Shown here: piece by piece, positions 33,112-41,400 of the stretch | How the letters are laid out: each line of letters starts with the position of its first letter | How positions within the stretch are numbered: the first letter of the stretch is position 1 | Source: JALZCH01 sp036387315 | GTDB lineage: Bacteria > Acidobacteriota > Blastocatellia > Pyrinomonadales > Pyrinomonadaceae | NCBI GenBank assembly: GCA_036387315.1 | Contig: DASVTY010000003.1 | Coordinates: forward strand, 1 to 64,000 | DNA length: 64,000 bases | Direction: 5' to 3' | Position numbers and translations under genes: made by a program | Notes under the pieces: model-generated | Databases searched by the model: none | Seen by the model: the letters and a program-made list of their open reading frames with translations, nothing else | Told to the model about the DNA's origin: nothing

Positions 33112-35376
33112 ATGCGTTATTGCCAAGAATGCGGCGCTGAAGTCGCGCCGGATGATACATTTTGCGCCTTTTGCGGAATCACTTTGCAGCCGATTGCATT
33201 GCAGACTGCTGCGCAGGATTCGACTGATTCTGCTCAGACATCCGCCGCAGAAATCGAAGAACCGCGAATCGAAGAGGCGGTTCCAACCGAAACGCCCGCG
33301 CCCTTTTCGCCGGAAACAACCGGAGATTTGGGCGTTCCGGCATCGCTTCCGCCTGAGATGGAAGAACCGGACACCGTTTTGCGAAACGATCCCGATTTAT
33401 CTTTTACGGAAAACACAATCGAACCTGTTGAATCAAATGAGCCTGTACCGCAATCGGTGCCTTCGCAGAGCGAAGAACAATTAACGGGGCAAACCACCGA
33501 CTCGAACGAGCTTTACATTGCGACGATTCCAAACGTCGCGCTCGAAAGCTTGGCTCACGAGGCGGAAGTTCCGATTGAAGAATTGCGGCAGGATGAAATT
33601 GATTTTGCCGAGCCGATACAGTTTTCTTCCGAGCAAAAAGTAGAAACGACCGGCGAAGTAAAAATCGAACCGCAATCCGAAACCGGATCAATCGCAGAAA
33701 TTCCGGCGCAAGATGAAATTACCGAGCCGGTTTTGTTTAACGAGCAGGAATTTGCGGAGCAAGAAACGATTGAGCCGGAAATTTCCGAACCTGCGCCTGA
33801 AGCCGAAGCAAATAATCTGTTTAATGACAGAACCTTGATTTCGCAGCCGCTGCCGCTTGAAAAACCGATTTCCGACGAGTTGATTTCCAATCCGTCGGAT
33901 GCGGCGGTTCCGCGCGCCACCGAATCGAATCAATCGAAAGATACGCCGGGCGGCAAATCAACCAAACTCAAACCGCTCGACGACGGCACGATTTTAAACA
34001 AGCGTTACGAAATCATTCGCCGCATAGGCGGAGGCGGAATGGGCGCGGTTTATCTGGCGACCGACCGCAACCTGGGCGGCGTGACACGCGCCGTCAAGGA
34101 AATGATTCAGGCTTATGTTGACGACACGCAGCACGAAAAAGCTGTCGAAGATTTTCGCCGCGAAGCTCTGCTGCTGTCCTCGCTCGAACATCCGGCGATT
34201 CCGACGATTTACGATTATTTTATTGACAACGAGGAAAATCGTTTTTACCTCGTGATGAAATATATTTCCGGCGGCGATTTGGCGGCGCGTTTTCGCGCGA
34301 CTCCGAACGGCAGAATTGACGAGCAGACGATGACCGAATGGGCGATTCAAATCGCGGACGTTCTCGATTATCTGCACAATCACGAGCCGCCGATTGTCTA
34401 TCGGGACTTAAAACCGTCAAACGTGATGATTGACGGTAAAACCGGGCGCGTGATGCTGGTTGATTTCGGCATCGCTCGCTGGGTGAACAAAGAAGAAAAA
34501 GGCAACACGGCGGTCGGCACGATGGGCTATGCGCCTTCGGAACAATACGCCGGAAACTCCGAGCCGCGCTCGGACATTTATGCGCTCGGCGCGACGATGT
34601 TTCACCTTTTGACCGGCTCAGACCCGCAAAACAATCCGCTACTGATTTTCGATTTTACGAAACATCCGCGCCCGCGCCGGATTAACCCGGATTTATCGGT
34701 CGAAATGGAGCGAATCCTGATGAAGGCGGTCGAATATAATGCGAATATGCGTTTCGCTTCCGCCGGGGAGATGCGAAATGTTTTGCTCGATCATCTCGAA
34801 CGAATTCGCGCCGGAAAATTGACTTTCGCCCCGCCGGATGCCGATTCTCAAGCGCCGACCGTTTTGCAGTCGCAGCCAATTGCCTTAAAATCGGCGGTCG
34901 GAACTGCGTTTTGCGGTTTTTGCGGCGAACGCATTGCGGCAAACGATATGTTTTGCGCTTTCTGCGGCTCGCGCCAGCCCGAAGCCGACCGCATTCAAGC
35001 CGCCGCGCAAGTCGCTTTTCCGACAAATAAAGCAACGGCGCGGCTCGTCATCGAAACCGGCGCTTTCGATGAAACGGCGTTTGTGTTAGAAAAAGAAACC
35101 AACATTTTGGGGCGCGAAGATCGTCGCTCGAACATTTTCCCGGAAGTTGATTTGACGAAATACGACGTGGCGAGTCCGAAAATCTCCCGCCGCCACGCCA
35201 GAATTTTTCGGCAGGGAACAACTTTTATGATTGAAGATTTAGGCTCGGCAAACGGCACGACGCTCGTTACGCGCGACTCAAAAATCACCAAGCTGCTCGC
35301 CAATCAACCGCACGTTTTGATGCATGGCGACAAATTAAAGCTCGGTGAAACCACTTTGCATTTTTTTGTTAATTAA
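33112..35376 (+). CDS. Ser/Thr protein kinase with zinc ribbons and FHA domain
   Basis: The ATG at 33112 is used; the frame also opens at a TTG nine bases upstream. About 754 residues. Order: an N-terminal zinc ribbon (YCQECGAEVAPDDTFCAFCG), a 230-residue Glu/Pro-rich disordered region, a kinase domain (about 300-560), a second zinc ribbon (FCGFCGERIAANDMFCAFCG, about 605) and a C-terminal FHA (SRRHARIF, DLGSANGT). Kinase motifs: GGGGMGAVYLA, the lysine in RAVKEM, YRDLKPSN (Tyr replaces the usual His), DFGIARW and YAPSEQ. It has no membrane helix, so it is cytoplasmic. Confidence 0.92.
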   Translation: MRYCQECGAEVAPDDTFCAFCGITLQPIALQTAAQDSTDSAQTSAAEIEEPRIEEAVPTETPAPFSPETTGDLGVPASLPPEMEEPDTVLRNDPDLSFTENTIEPVESNEPVPQSVPSQSEEQLTGQTTDSNELYIATIPNVALESLAHEAEVPIEELRQDEIDFAEPIQFSSEQKVETTGEVKIEPQSETGSIAEIPAQDEITEPVLFNEQEFAEQETIEPEISEPAPEAEANNLFNDRTLISQPLPLEKPISDELISNPSDAAVPRATESNQSKDTPGGKSTKLKPLDDGTILNKRYEIIRRIGGGGMGAVYLATDRNLGGVTRAVKEMIQAYVDDTQHEKAVEDFRREALLLSSLEHPAIPTIYDYFIDNEENRFYLVMKYISGGDLAARFRATPNGRIDEQTMTEWAIQIADVLDYLHNHEPPIVYRDLKPSNVMIDGKTGRVMLVDFGIARWVNKEEKGNTAVGTMGYAPSEQYAGNSEPRSDIYALGATMFHLLTGSDPQNNPLLIFDFTKHPRPRRINPDLSVEMERILMKAVEYNANMRFASAGEMRNVLLDHLERIRAGKLTFAPPDADSQAPTVLQSQPIALKSAVGTAFCGFCGERIAANDMFCAFCGSRQPEADRIQAAAQVAFPTNKATARLVIETGAFDETAFVLEKETNILGREDRRSNIFPEVDLTKYDVASPKISRRHARIFRQGTTFMIEDLGSANGTTLVTRDSKITKLLANQPHVLMHGDKLKLGETTLHFFVN

Positions 35377-35378
35377 AA

Positions 35379-35454
35379 TTGTTCGTCGTTCGTTGTTCGT
35401 TGTTCGTTGCAAAAGCAATCTACAACGAGCGACGAACAACGAACAACGAACAAA
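35379..35454. repeat. Heptamer inverted-repeat element (TTGTTCG words)
   Basis: The left arm 35379-35410 reads TTGTTCG, TCGTTCG, TTGTTCG, TTGTTCG. The right arm 35422-35454 is the complementary array, with one variant word (TCGCTCG). The loop is 11 nt. It lies between the kinase stop and the RDD start, inside the putative operon. Confidence 0.9.
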
Positions 35455-35460
35455 TCGTAA

Positions 35461-36021
35461 ATGAGCAGTAGAATCGAGACAGCAGCGGCAGCGACCGCCT
35501 CACGAAACAACGCACCGGTGAAAAAAGAAACGCCGAATCCGGTGAGAGTCGTCGGCTTTGACGCCGAGCGTTTTCAAGCGCCTTTTGCGCTGCGCTGCGG
35601 CGCGCTTTTGATTGATTATTTGCTTTTGGTGTCGGCTCCGGCGGTGACGTTTTTGATGGCGTCGTCAAGAGGCTTGAGCGGCGTTAAGCTCTGGCGCGAT
35701 CCGTCGCTTTCCGTCGGCTGGCTGATCGCGCTGCTGGTTCTGGTTACGAATTTCATCATTTTGCCAGTCGTTTTAGGCAGAACAATCGGAAAATTCGCCA
35801 CCGGATTGCGAGTCGTCGCGCAGGACGGGAGCAATCCGACGTTTGTAGCGGCTGCTTTGCGGCATCTCGTCGGCTATCCGCTAACGCTGCTTACCGGCGG
35901 ATTGGGTTTTGCATTTGCCGCTTTTAATCGGAAGGGACGCGCGCTGCACGATTTTGTTGGCGGAACGATTGTCGTCCGAGCCAGCCGCCGCATTCAAAGA
36001 ACCAAAACGCTGGCGAAATAA
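35461..36021 (+). CDS. RDD family membrane protein
   Basis: The 186-residue protein has an Ala/Thr-rich cytoplasmic start, then an RDD domain: FALRCGALLIDYLLLVSAPAV carries the Arg and Asp that name the family, followed by helices WLIALLVLVTNFIILPVVLG and YPLTLLTGGLGFAFAAF, with GRALHDFVGGTIVV at the end. The family is thought to be involved in transport or membrane adaptation, but its role here is unknown. Its place between the kinase and phosphatase genes suggests it is part of the same signalling unit. Confidence 0.85.
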   Translation: MSSRIETAAAATASRNNAPVKKETPNPVRVVGFDAERFQAPFALRCGALLIDYLLLVSAPAVTFLMASSRGLSGVKLWRDPSLSVGWLIALLVLVTNFIILPVVLGRTIGKFATGLRVVAQDGSNPTFVAAALRHLVGYPLTLLTGGLGFAFAAFNRKGRALHDFVGGTIVVRASRRIQRTKTLAK

Positions 36022-36031
36022 AACTTGAATT

Positions 36032-37723
36032 ATGCCCGAATTAATTATCAAACACGGCGACCGCTCGCCGGAAAAACTTGTCCTCGAACGCCTCAGAACA
36101 ACCATCGGGCGTTCGACGCGCAGCGACATTTGCATTCCAGACCCGTTTGCGTCGCGCGTTCACGCCGAATTGCGGCGCGAAGGCGACCGCTTCATTTTGC
36201 AGGACTTAGGCTCGGCAAACGGCACGCGCTTTAACGGGCAGCCGCTAACGGGCGAAATTCCGATTGATACCGGCGACCGTTTTCAAATCGGCGAAACCGT
36301 TTTTGAATTCCTTGAGCCGCGCGCCGTTAGTCAAACTCTGGTCGGCGACGGAGACGATTTTAACCCGTCGGTGACGATTTCGCTTTCCGCCAACAAATCC
36401 GCCACAGAGCTTTTTCAATCAATCGAAAAAGCGCGCCAAGCCGAGCTTTCAACGAAAAAAGTCAAAACCCAGACCGACCTTTTGGGTTTAATCAGCAAAG
36501 TCGGCGTGACGCTGCTCGCCGCCACGACGCTTGAAGAGACTTTGCAGCAGGTCGCCGATCTCGTTTTTGAGGCTGTTCCCGCTGAACGCTGCGTTATTAT
36601 GCTGCGCAATGAAGAAGAAGAACAGCGCGAGGATTGCGAAAAAGGAATGAAAATCGCCGTCGCCCGTCTGCGCGAAAAATCGGACGATTTCGGCGACATC
36701 CGCGTTTCGCGCTCGGTTTTGCGCGAAGTGGTGGAAAATCAAAAATCCGTGTTAACCTCCGACGCGCAGCACGACCCGCGTTTTGCTTCGCAAACAATGG
36801 TTTTGCAAGGCATCCGCTCGGTTCTCGCGGTGCCTCTGTCGAACAAAAACGATGTTTTCGGTTTGATTTACGCCGACTCGCCCGTTTCGGAAACGACTTT
36901 CACCGAAGACCATCTCAAAGTTTTAACGACTTTGGCGAGCGTCGCCGCGATTCGAGTTGAAAACACCAGGCTTTTGGAAGAAAGAATGGAACGTGAGCGG
37001 ATGGAGCAGGAATTGGCGCTGGCGACAGAGATTCAACAGAAATTTCAGCCTTCCGCGCCACCCATTATTCCGGGTTTTGAATTGCAGGGAATCAGTTTTT
37101 CGTGCTACGAGATCGGCGGCGATTATTACGATTTTATCCAGCGCGAAGATGAAAAAATGCTCGTCGCGCTCGGCGACGTTTCGGGCAAAGGAACCGCCGC
37201 CGCGCTGTTGATGAGCAGTCTGCACGCCTCGATTCACGCCCAGATAGCCGCGCGCACGACGCTGCTCGACACCGTGACCGCAGTTAATAAATATCTGGCT
37301 CAAAACACGCCGCCGAATCGTTTTGTGACGCTTTTTGTCGCCGAGCTGGACCAGCGCGACGGAACTCTGGCTTTTGTCAACGCCGGGCACAATCCGCCGC
37401 TTATAGCGCACGTTGACGGCACGGTCGAACAACTCGCGTCGGGCGGTTTCCCGCTCGGAATTTTGCCCGACGCTGTTTACGAAATCGGACAAACGAAATT
37501 GGAAAGAGGCGAAGCTCTGGTCATTTATTCCGACGGCGTGAACGAAACCGTAAATCGTGAGGACGAAGAATTCGGAATGGAAAGATTGTCGGCGGTCGTT
37601 AAAGAAAATCTGCACCGCACAGCGGCTGGGTTGCGCGACCGAATCGAATCGGCTCTGTCATCGTTTGCCGACGGCGCCGATGCGCCCGATGACATCACGC
37701 TCGTTATCGTCAAACGACAATAA
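36032..37723 (+). CDS. FHA-GAF-PP2C (SpoIIE/RsbU-type) serine phosphatase
   Basis: The 563-residue cytoplasmic protein starts 10 nt after the RDD gene. Domains: FHA (about 1-95; TIGRSTRSD, ASRVHAEL, DLGSANGTRFNG), GAF (about 155-310; PAERCVIMLRN, LAVPLSNKNDVFGLIYADS), a linker helix, then a SpoIIE-type PP2C phosphatase (about 350-563). Metal-binding motifs are GGDYYDF, LGDVSGKGTAAALLMS, NAGHNPPL and YSDGVNE. It would remove phosphate from serine or threonine, likely countering the kinase in the same cluster or acting on an anti-sigma antagonist. Confidence 0.93.
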   Translation: MPELIIKHGDRSPEKLVLERLRTTIGRSTRSDICIPDPFASRVHAELRREGDRFILQDLGSANGTRFNGQPLTGEIPIDTGDRFQIGETVFEFLEPRAVSQTLVGDGDDFNPSVTISLSANKSATELFQSIEKARQAELSTKKVKTQTDLLGLISKVGVTLLAATTLEETLQQVADLVFEAVPAERCVIMLRNEEEEQREDCEKGMKIAVARLREKSDDFGDIRVSRSVLREVVENQKSVLTSDAQHDPRFASQTMVLQGIRSVLAVPLSNKNDVFGLIYADSPVSETTFTEDHLKVLTTLASVAAIRVENTRLLEERMERERMEQELALATEIQQKFQPSAPPIIPGFELQGISFSCYEIGGDYYDFIQREDEKMLVALGDVSGKGTAAALLMSSLHASIHAQIAARTTLLDTVTAVNKYLAQNTPPNRFVTLFVAELDQRDGTLAFVNAGHNPPLIAHVDGTVEQLASGGFPLGILPDAVYEIGQTKLERGEALVIYSDGVNETVNREDEEFGMERLSAVVKENLHRTAAGLRDRIESALSSFADGADAPDDITLVIVKRQ

Positions 37724-37724
37724 T

Positions 37725-37812
37725 CAATTACGAATTACGAATTACGAATTACGAATGTCTGAATTTATCTTTTTAAATTATTCCTTCATTCGTAATTTGA
37801 AATTCGTAATTG
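37725..37812. repeat. Heptamer inverted-repeat element (AATTACG words), copy B
   Basis: The left arm 37725-37757 has four AATTACG words. The right arm 37787-37812 has three, including one AATTTCA. The loop ends TTATTCCTTCATTCG, nearly the same as in the element at 21814-21907. It lies between convergent genes. Confidence 0.9.
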
Positions 37813-37817
37813 AAAAC

Positions 37818-38588
37818 TTATATTTTGCGCAGAATTTCGAGCATTTGTTCGTGAACGACGCCGTTGGTGGCGAGAATCTGCGGGCGATAAATGTCAAATT
37901 TTGCGCCGTCGTAATGCGAGACGCGACCGCCCGCTTCTTCGACAATTAAAGCTCCGGCTGCCGTATCCCAGGGGCTTAAGCCTTCTTCCCAAAAACCTTC
38001 AAAACGCCCGCAGGCGACGTAAGCCAAATCAATCGCCGCCGAACCGTCGCGCCGGACGGCTTGCGCGTTTAAGACAAATTTGGAAAACAATTCGACAAAA
38101 CGTTCTCTTGTTTTTATGTCGTACGGAAACCCTGTCACTACGAGCGCGCGGTCGAGGTTTTCGACCGTCGAAGGCTGAATTCGCCGACCGTTTAAAGTCG
38201 CTCCGCCGCCGCGTTCGGCGGCAAACATTTCGTCGCGCGTAGGATCGTAAATCGCGCCGATTTGCAGTTTTCCCTCTCGTTCCAATCCGATTGAAACGCA
38301 GAAACACGGATAACCGTGCGAAAAATTCGTCGTTCCGTCGAGCGGATCAATCACCCAGCGAAAACTGCTTTCGCCCGATTCAACCACAACTTCGCCGGCT
38401 TCTTCAGCCAAAATACGGTGTCGCGGAAAATGCGTTTTGATTTGCCCGACAATGTATTCTTCCGCCGCAATATCGGCTTCGGTGACAATGTTTTTGTCGC
38501 CTTTGTCAGTGGTTTTTAAAACGCGTCCGAATTTCTCCAAAAGAATCAAACCCGCTTCGCGGGCGATGTTTTGCGCAAAATTTAGCAA
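37818..38588 (-). CDS. suhB: Inositol monophosphatase family protein
   Basis: This metal-dependent phosphatase hydrolyses inositol-1-phosphate or related sugar phosphates. The 256-residue protein has all metal-site motifs: ILAEEAGE near residue 60, WVIDPLDGTTNFSHGYP near residue 80, and WDTAAGALIVEEAGG near residue 205. The start is a TTG at 38588, supported by AAGGAG seven bases upstream, and the protein begins LNFAQNIAREAG, which aligns with the SuhB N-terminus. It faces the PP2C gene tail to tail. Confidence 0.92.
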   Translation of the reverse strand: MLNFAQNIAREAGLILLEKFGRVLKTTDKGDKNIVTEADIAAEEYIVGQIKTHFPRHRILAEEAGEVVVESGESSFRWVIDPLDGTTNFSHGYPCFCVSIGLEREGKLQIGAIYDPTRDEMFAAERGGGATLNGRRIQPSTVENLDRALVVTGFPYDIKTRERFVELFSKFVLNAQAVRRDGSAAIDLAYVACGRFEGFWEEGLSPWDTAAGALIVEEAGGRVSHYDGAKFDIYRPQILATNGVVHEQMLEILRKI

Positions 38589-38614
38589 AAAATTACTCCT
38601 TCAAAATGAAAAAT

Positions 38615-38688
38615 TTACCACAGAGACACAGAGGACACAGAGAAAAATCAATAAAATCTCTGTGTCCTCTGTGTCTCTGTGGTTTCTT
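38615..38688. repeat. Inverted-repeat element (CACAGAG words), copy A
   Basis: ACCACAGAGACACAGAGGAC on the left pairs perfectly with its reverse complement ending GTCTCTGTGGT on the right. The loop contains AAATCAATAAA. It fills the gap between suhB and the TM2-like gene. Confidence 0.88.
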
Positions 38689-38697
38689 TATAGAAAC

Positions 38698-38910
38698 CTA
38701 TCGATATTTGTGTTCTTTAGCGTAGGTGTAAGCGAAATAGGCGCAGATGAAGTGGATAATCCAGCCCAAAGTTCCGGCTGAACCGATCCACGAAACGCCC
38801 GTCAGCAGCAGCCACAAAACGCCCCACAAAATTTGTCCGTTATAAATTTGTCCGACTCCGGGAATCAGAAAACTAAGCAGTCCGGCGATAAAAGGATCAC
38901 GCTCTTTCAT
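38698..38910 (-). CDS. Small TM2-like membrane protein
   Basis: The 70-residue protein has two hydrophobic helices (IAGLLSFLIPGVGQIYNGQILWGVLW and WIIHFICAYFAYTYA, each shorter than written gaps imply). The FLIPGVGQIYNGQ stretch between Pro/Gly residues is the TM2-domain pattern. The ATG has GGAGGT 15 bases upstream, rather far. Role unknown. It is isolated between two CACAGAG-type hairpin elements. Confidence 0.75.
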   Translation of the reverse strand: MKERDPFIAGLLSFLIPGVGQIYNGQILWGVLWLLLTGVSWIGSAGTLGWIIHFICAYFAYTYAKEHKYR

Positions 38911-38970
38911 TTCGTTTGTTTGTTACCTCCGCCTTAAATTTACGAAGTTTTTTGCGGTTTGTTCTGAAAA

Positions 38971-39076
38971 TTTTCACCACAGAGCGCACAGAGTTTTACA
39001 CAGAGAAGTCACTGAAGAAATCAATAAACTCTCTGTGTTTTCTCCGTGACTTCTCTGTGTTCTCTGTGGTGAAATT
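38971..39076. repeat. Inverted-repeat element (CACAGAG words), copy B
   Basis: The left arm 38971-39018 and right arm 39029-39076 have TTTCACCACAGAG-type ends and inner ACACAGAG words, nearly complementary. The loop is AAATCAATAAA, as in copy A at 38615-38688. The right end overlaps the stop region of dnaX. Confidence 0.88.
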
Positions 39077-41006
39077 AACCGGCTTTTTCCTGCAATTGAT
39101 TCTCGTCCGGTTCCTCGACTTTGTAAACGTCCAGAATTTTACCGCGAAAAACTTCCAAAAACGCCTGCACGCCGGGGTCTTCTTCCGCCATTTTCCAGAG
39201 TTCGCCTTTTTCGCGTTTTTTCAGCGTTTCTTCCGGCGAAAGTTGGGCTTCGATTGATAAACCGCTGACGGAAACCGCAACCGGCAATTCGCGCCCGAAA
39301 AGCTCAAGGCAAACGCTTTGCAAAGTCTTGACGTTTTCCGGTTTTTCCCAGGTTATTTGGTGATGTTTATGATTAGCGGCAAATTCGATTAGCAATTCAT
39401 TGCCGCCGTTTTTGACGAAATTCGCTTTTTCAATCGAAAGCGCGAGCCACATCATATTTCGCTCTTCAAACTTTCGGAGCAGCGTTTCGCGCAAATCGCC
39501 GTTCGGCGCATCGAGCTTCGGCGCAATTTTTTCAGCTTTCGCGGCGGTAAAATCAATGACTTCGGCGGGCGCGATTGTTGCAGCCTGCGCGGTCGCCGCA
39601 GTCTGGAAACTCGGACGCGAAGGAGGAACGAAATTGGAAATATGATTATTTGGGCGATGTTCGACCGCAGCCGAATCGAGCGAGGCGCGCGCTTGAAAGG
39701 ATGTCGGCGGCGCAAAACTTTTCGGAGCGGCGGACTGCGCCGAAGAAGATTCCCAGGGCGGCGTTTCGATTTCGCTTTTCGACGGTTTGTTTCCAGACGG
39801 TGGCGTTGAATTTGAAGGGAAATTTCCGCCGCCGTTCGTCAAAGCGGCTTCGAGCTGCGCGAGGCGTTCCAGAATCTTTTCGATTGAAGCGACGCGATTC
39901 ATCTCAATCAGTTTCACAAGCCCGACTTCCAAAGCGTAGCGCGGCTGCAAAGCCTCTTTTAGTTTTGTTTCGGTTTCGCTCAACGAATGGAAAAAACGAG
40001 TTAAATCCGATTCGGTGAAAACGGATGAGTATTTTTCCAATTCCTCTAAATTTGTCGAAGAAGATTCGATTAAATGTTCGGCGTCCCCAGCGACTTTGAC
40101 GACGAGCAAATCGCGCAAAAATGTGAGTAAATCGCGGCAGAAATTTCGCAAATCCTGCCCGCGCGAAACGAGTTCGTCAACGACTTTTAAGGCTTCGGCA
40201 GGTTTTTTGTCGGCAATCGCGGCGACGACTCGGACGAGCAGTTCGGAGCTGGCAATTCCGAGCGCGATGGTTACGTCTTCAACGTCTATTTTTTCGCCGG
40301 AAAAGCTGATTGTCTGGTCAAACGCGCTTTGCGCGTCGCGCATTGAGCCTTCACCGGCGCGCGCAATCTCGCGCAAAGCGGGGGCGGTGACGTTGATTTT
40401 TTCGGCGTCGGCGATGATTTTGAGGCGTTCGACGATTTTATTTAAAGCGATGATGCGAAACTCGAATTGCTGGCAGCGCGATAAGATTGTGTCCGGGAGT
40501 TTGTGCAATTCGGTCGTCGCCATTATGAAAACGACTCGCGGCGGCGGCTCTTCCAGAGTTTTCAAGAGGGCGTTAAACGACGAAGTTGAAAGCATATGAA
40601 CTTCGTCAATGATGAAGATTTTATAGCGGTCTCGCGCCGGAGCGATGTCTATGTTTTCTAAAATCAGATCGCGGATTTTATCAACCTGCGTGTTTGAAGC
40701 GGCGTCGAATTCGATCACGTCCATCGAGCGTCCTTCGGCGATTTCTTTGCATGAAGCGCAGGCGGTCGGATCGTTAAATGAACACGGATGAACGGTCGGT
40801 TTGTCGGATTTGTGACAGTTTAAGGCTTTTGCCAGAAGTCTGGCGGTCGTGGTTTTCCCGACGCCGCGCGCGCCCGAAAACAAATAAGCGTGATGCAGGC
40901 GGTCGTGTTCAATCGCATTTTTTAAAGTGCGCGTGATTGCTTCCTGCCCGGTCACTTCCTCGAAAGTTTGCGGACGCCATTTGCGGGCGATGACTTGATA
41001 AGACAT
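39075..41006 (-). CDS. dnaX: DNA polymerase III subunit gamma/tau
   Basis: This is the clamp-loader ATPase of the replisome. The 643-residue protein has Walker A GARGVGKTTTARLLAKAL near residue 45, a zinc-binding Cys cluster (C-x8-C-x2-C near residues 78-90), Walker B IIDEVHMLS and the SRC motif LSRCQQFEF. Domain III follows to about residue 365. A Pro/Ser/Ala-rich linker (about 385-490) separates it from a C-terminal domain (about 500-640) as in tau. I see no obvious slippery site, so only tau may be made. The ATG is clear. Confidence 0.95.
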   Translation of the reverse strand: MSYQVIARKWRPQTFEEVTGQEAITRTLKNAIEHDRLHHAYLFSGARGVGKTTTARLLAKALNCHKSDKPTVHPCSFNDPTACASCKEIAEGRSMDVIEFDAASNTQVDKIRDLILENIDIAPARDRYKIFIIDEVHMLSTSSFNALLKTLEEPPPRVVFIMATTELHKLPDTILSRCQQFEFRIIALNKIVERLKIIADAEKINVTAPALREIARAGEGSMRDAQSAFDQTISFSGEKIDVEDVTIALGIASSELLVRVVAAIADKKPAEALKVVDELVSRGQDLRNFCRDLLTFLRDLLVVKVAGDAEHLIESSSTNLEELEKYSSVFTESDLTRFFHSLSETETKLKEALQPRYALEVGLVKLIEMNRVASIEKILERLAQLEAALTNGGGNFPSNSTPPSGNKPSKSEIETPPWESSSAQSAAPKSFAPPTSFQARASLDSAAVEHRPNNHISNFVPPSRPSFQTAATAQAATIAPAEVIDFTAAKAEKIAPKLDAPNGDLRETLLRKFEERNMMWLALSIEKANFVKNGGNELLIEFAANHKHHQITWEKPENVKTLQSVCLELFGRELPVAVSVSGLSIEAQLSPEETLKKREKGELWKMAEEDPGVQAFLEVFRGKILDVYKVEEPDENQLQEKAG

Positions 41007-41400
41007 AAAAGGTTAATTCATCTCAACGCACTGAGTATTATAGAGCGATTTTGAGTTAATTTTTTAACAAGTTTACAGACTCAAAAACACTCGGCTTAAG
41101 TCAGCGGCAGATACATTTTTAGACACACGCGGGAAAAAAGCAAAGGCAGCTTATTTTGCGGCAAACAATATCGTCTGTAAGCGAAATATTCAACTTGTTA
41201 TAAAGCGCTAACTATTTTATAGTCTTAAATGAATTTCGAACTATATTATCTTTTGCTGTCGAGCAAAATTATTTCTAAAGCAATTTTTTGCCGGACGAGG
41301 TTGATTGTCTATCAGTTAATTCAGGAACAACGCTAAATCCCCAAATTGTGTATTTGCTTTTATCGGTTTTTCCTCTTCCTGTGCCTTAAAAATAGAACGA
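41007..41400. other. AT-rich intergenic region, no gene seen
   Basis: This 394-bp gap between divergent dnaX and the large secreted protein carries no credible frame, tRNA or heptamer hairpin. It must contain both promoters. Part of it is A/T-rich enough to look like the block at 1.3-5.9 kb. Confidence 0.4.

Noticed and set aside
39075..41006. Programmed frameshift in dnaX making gamma
   Set aside because: I saw no A AAA AAG type slippery run with downstream stop in the proper region of the frame.
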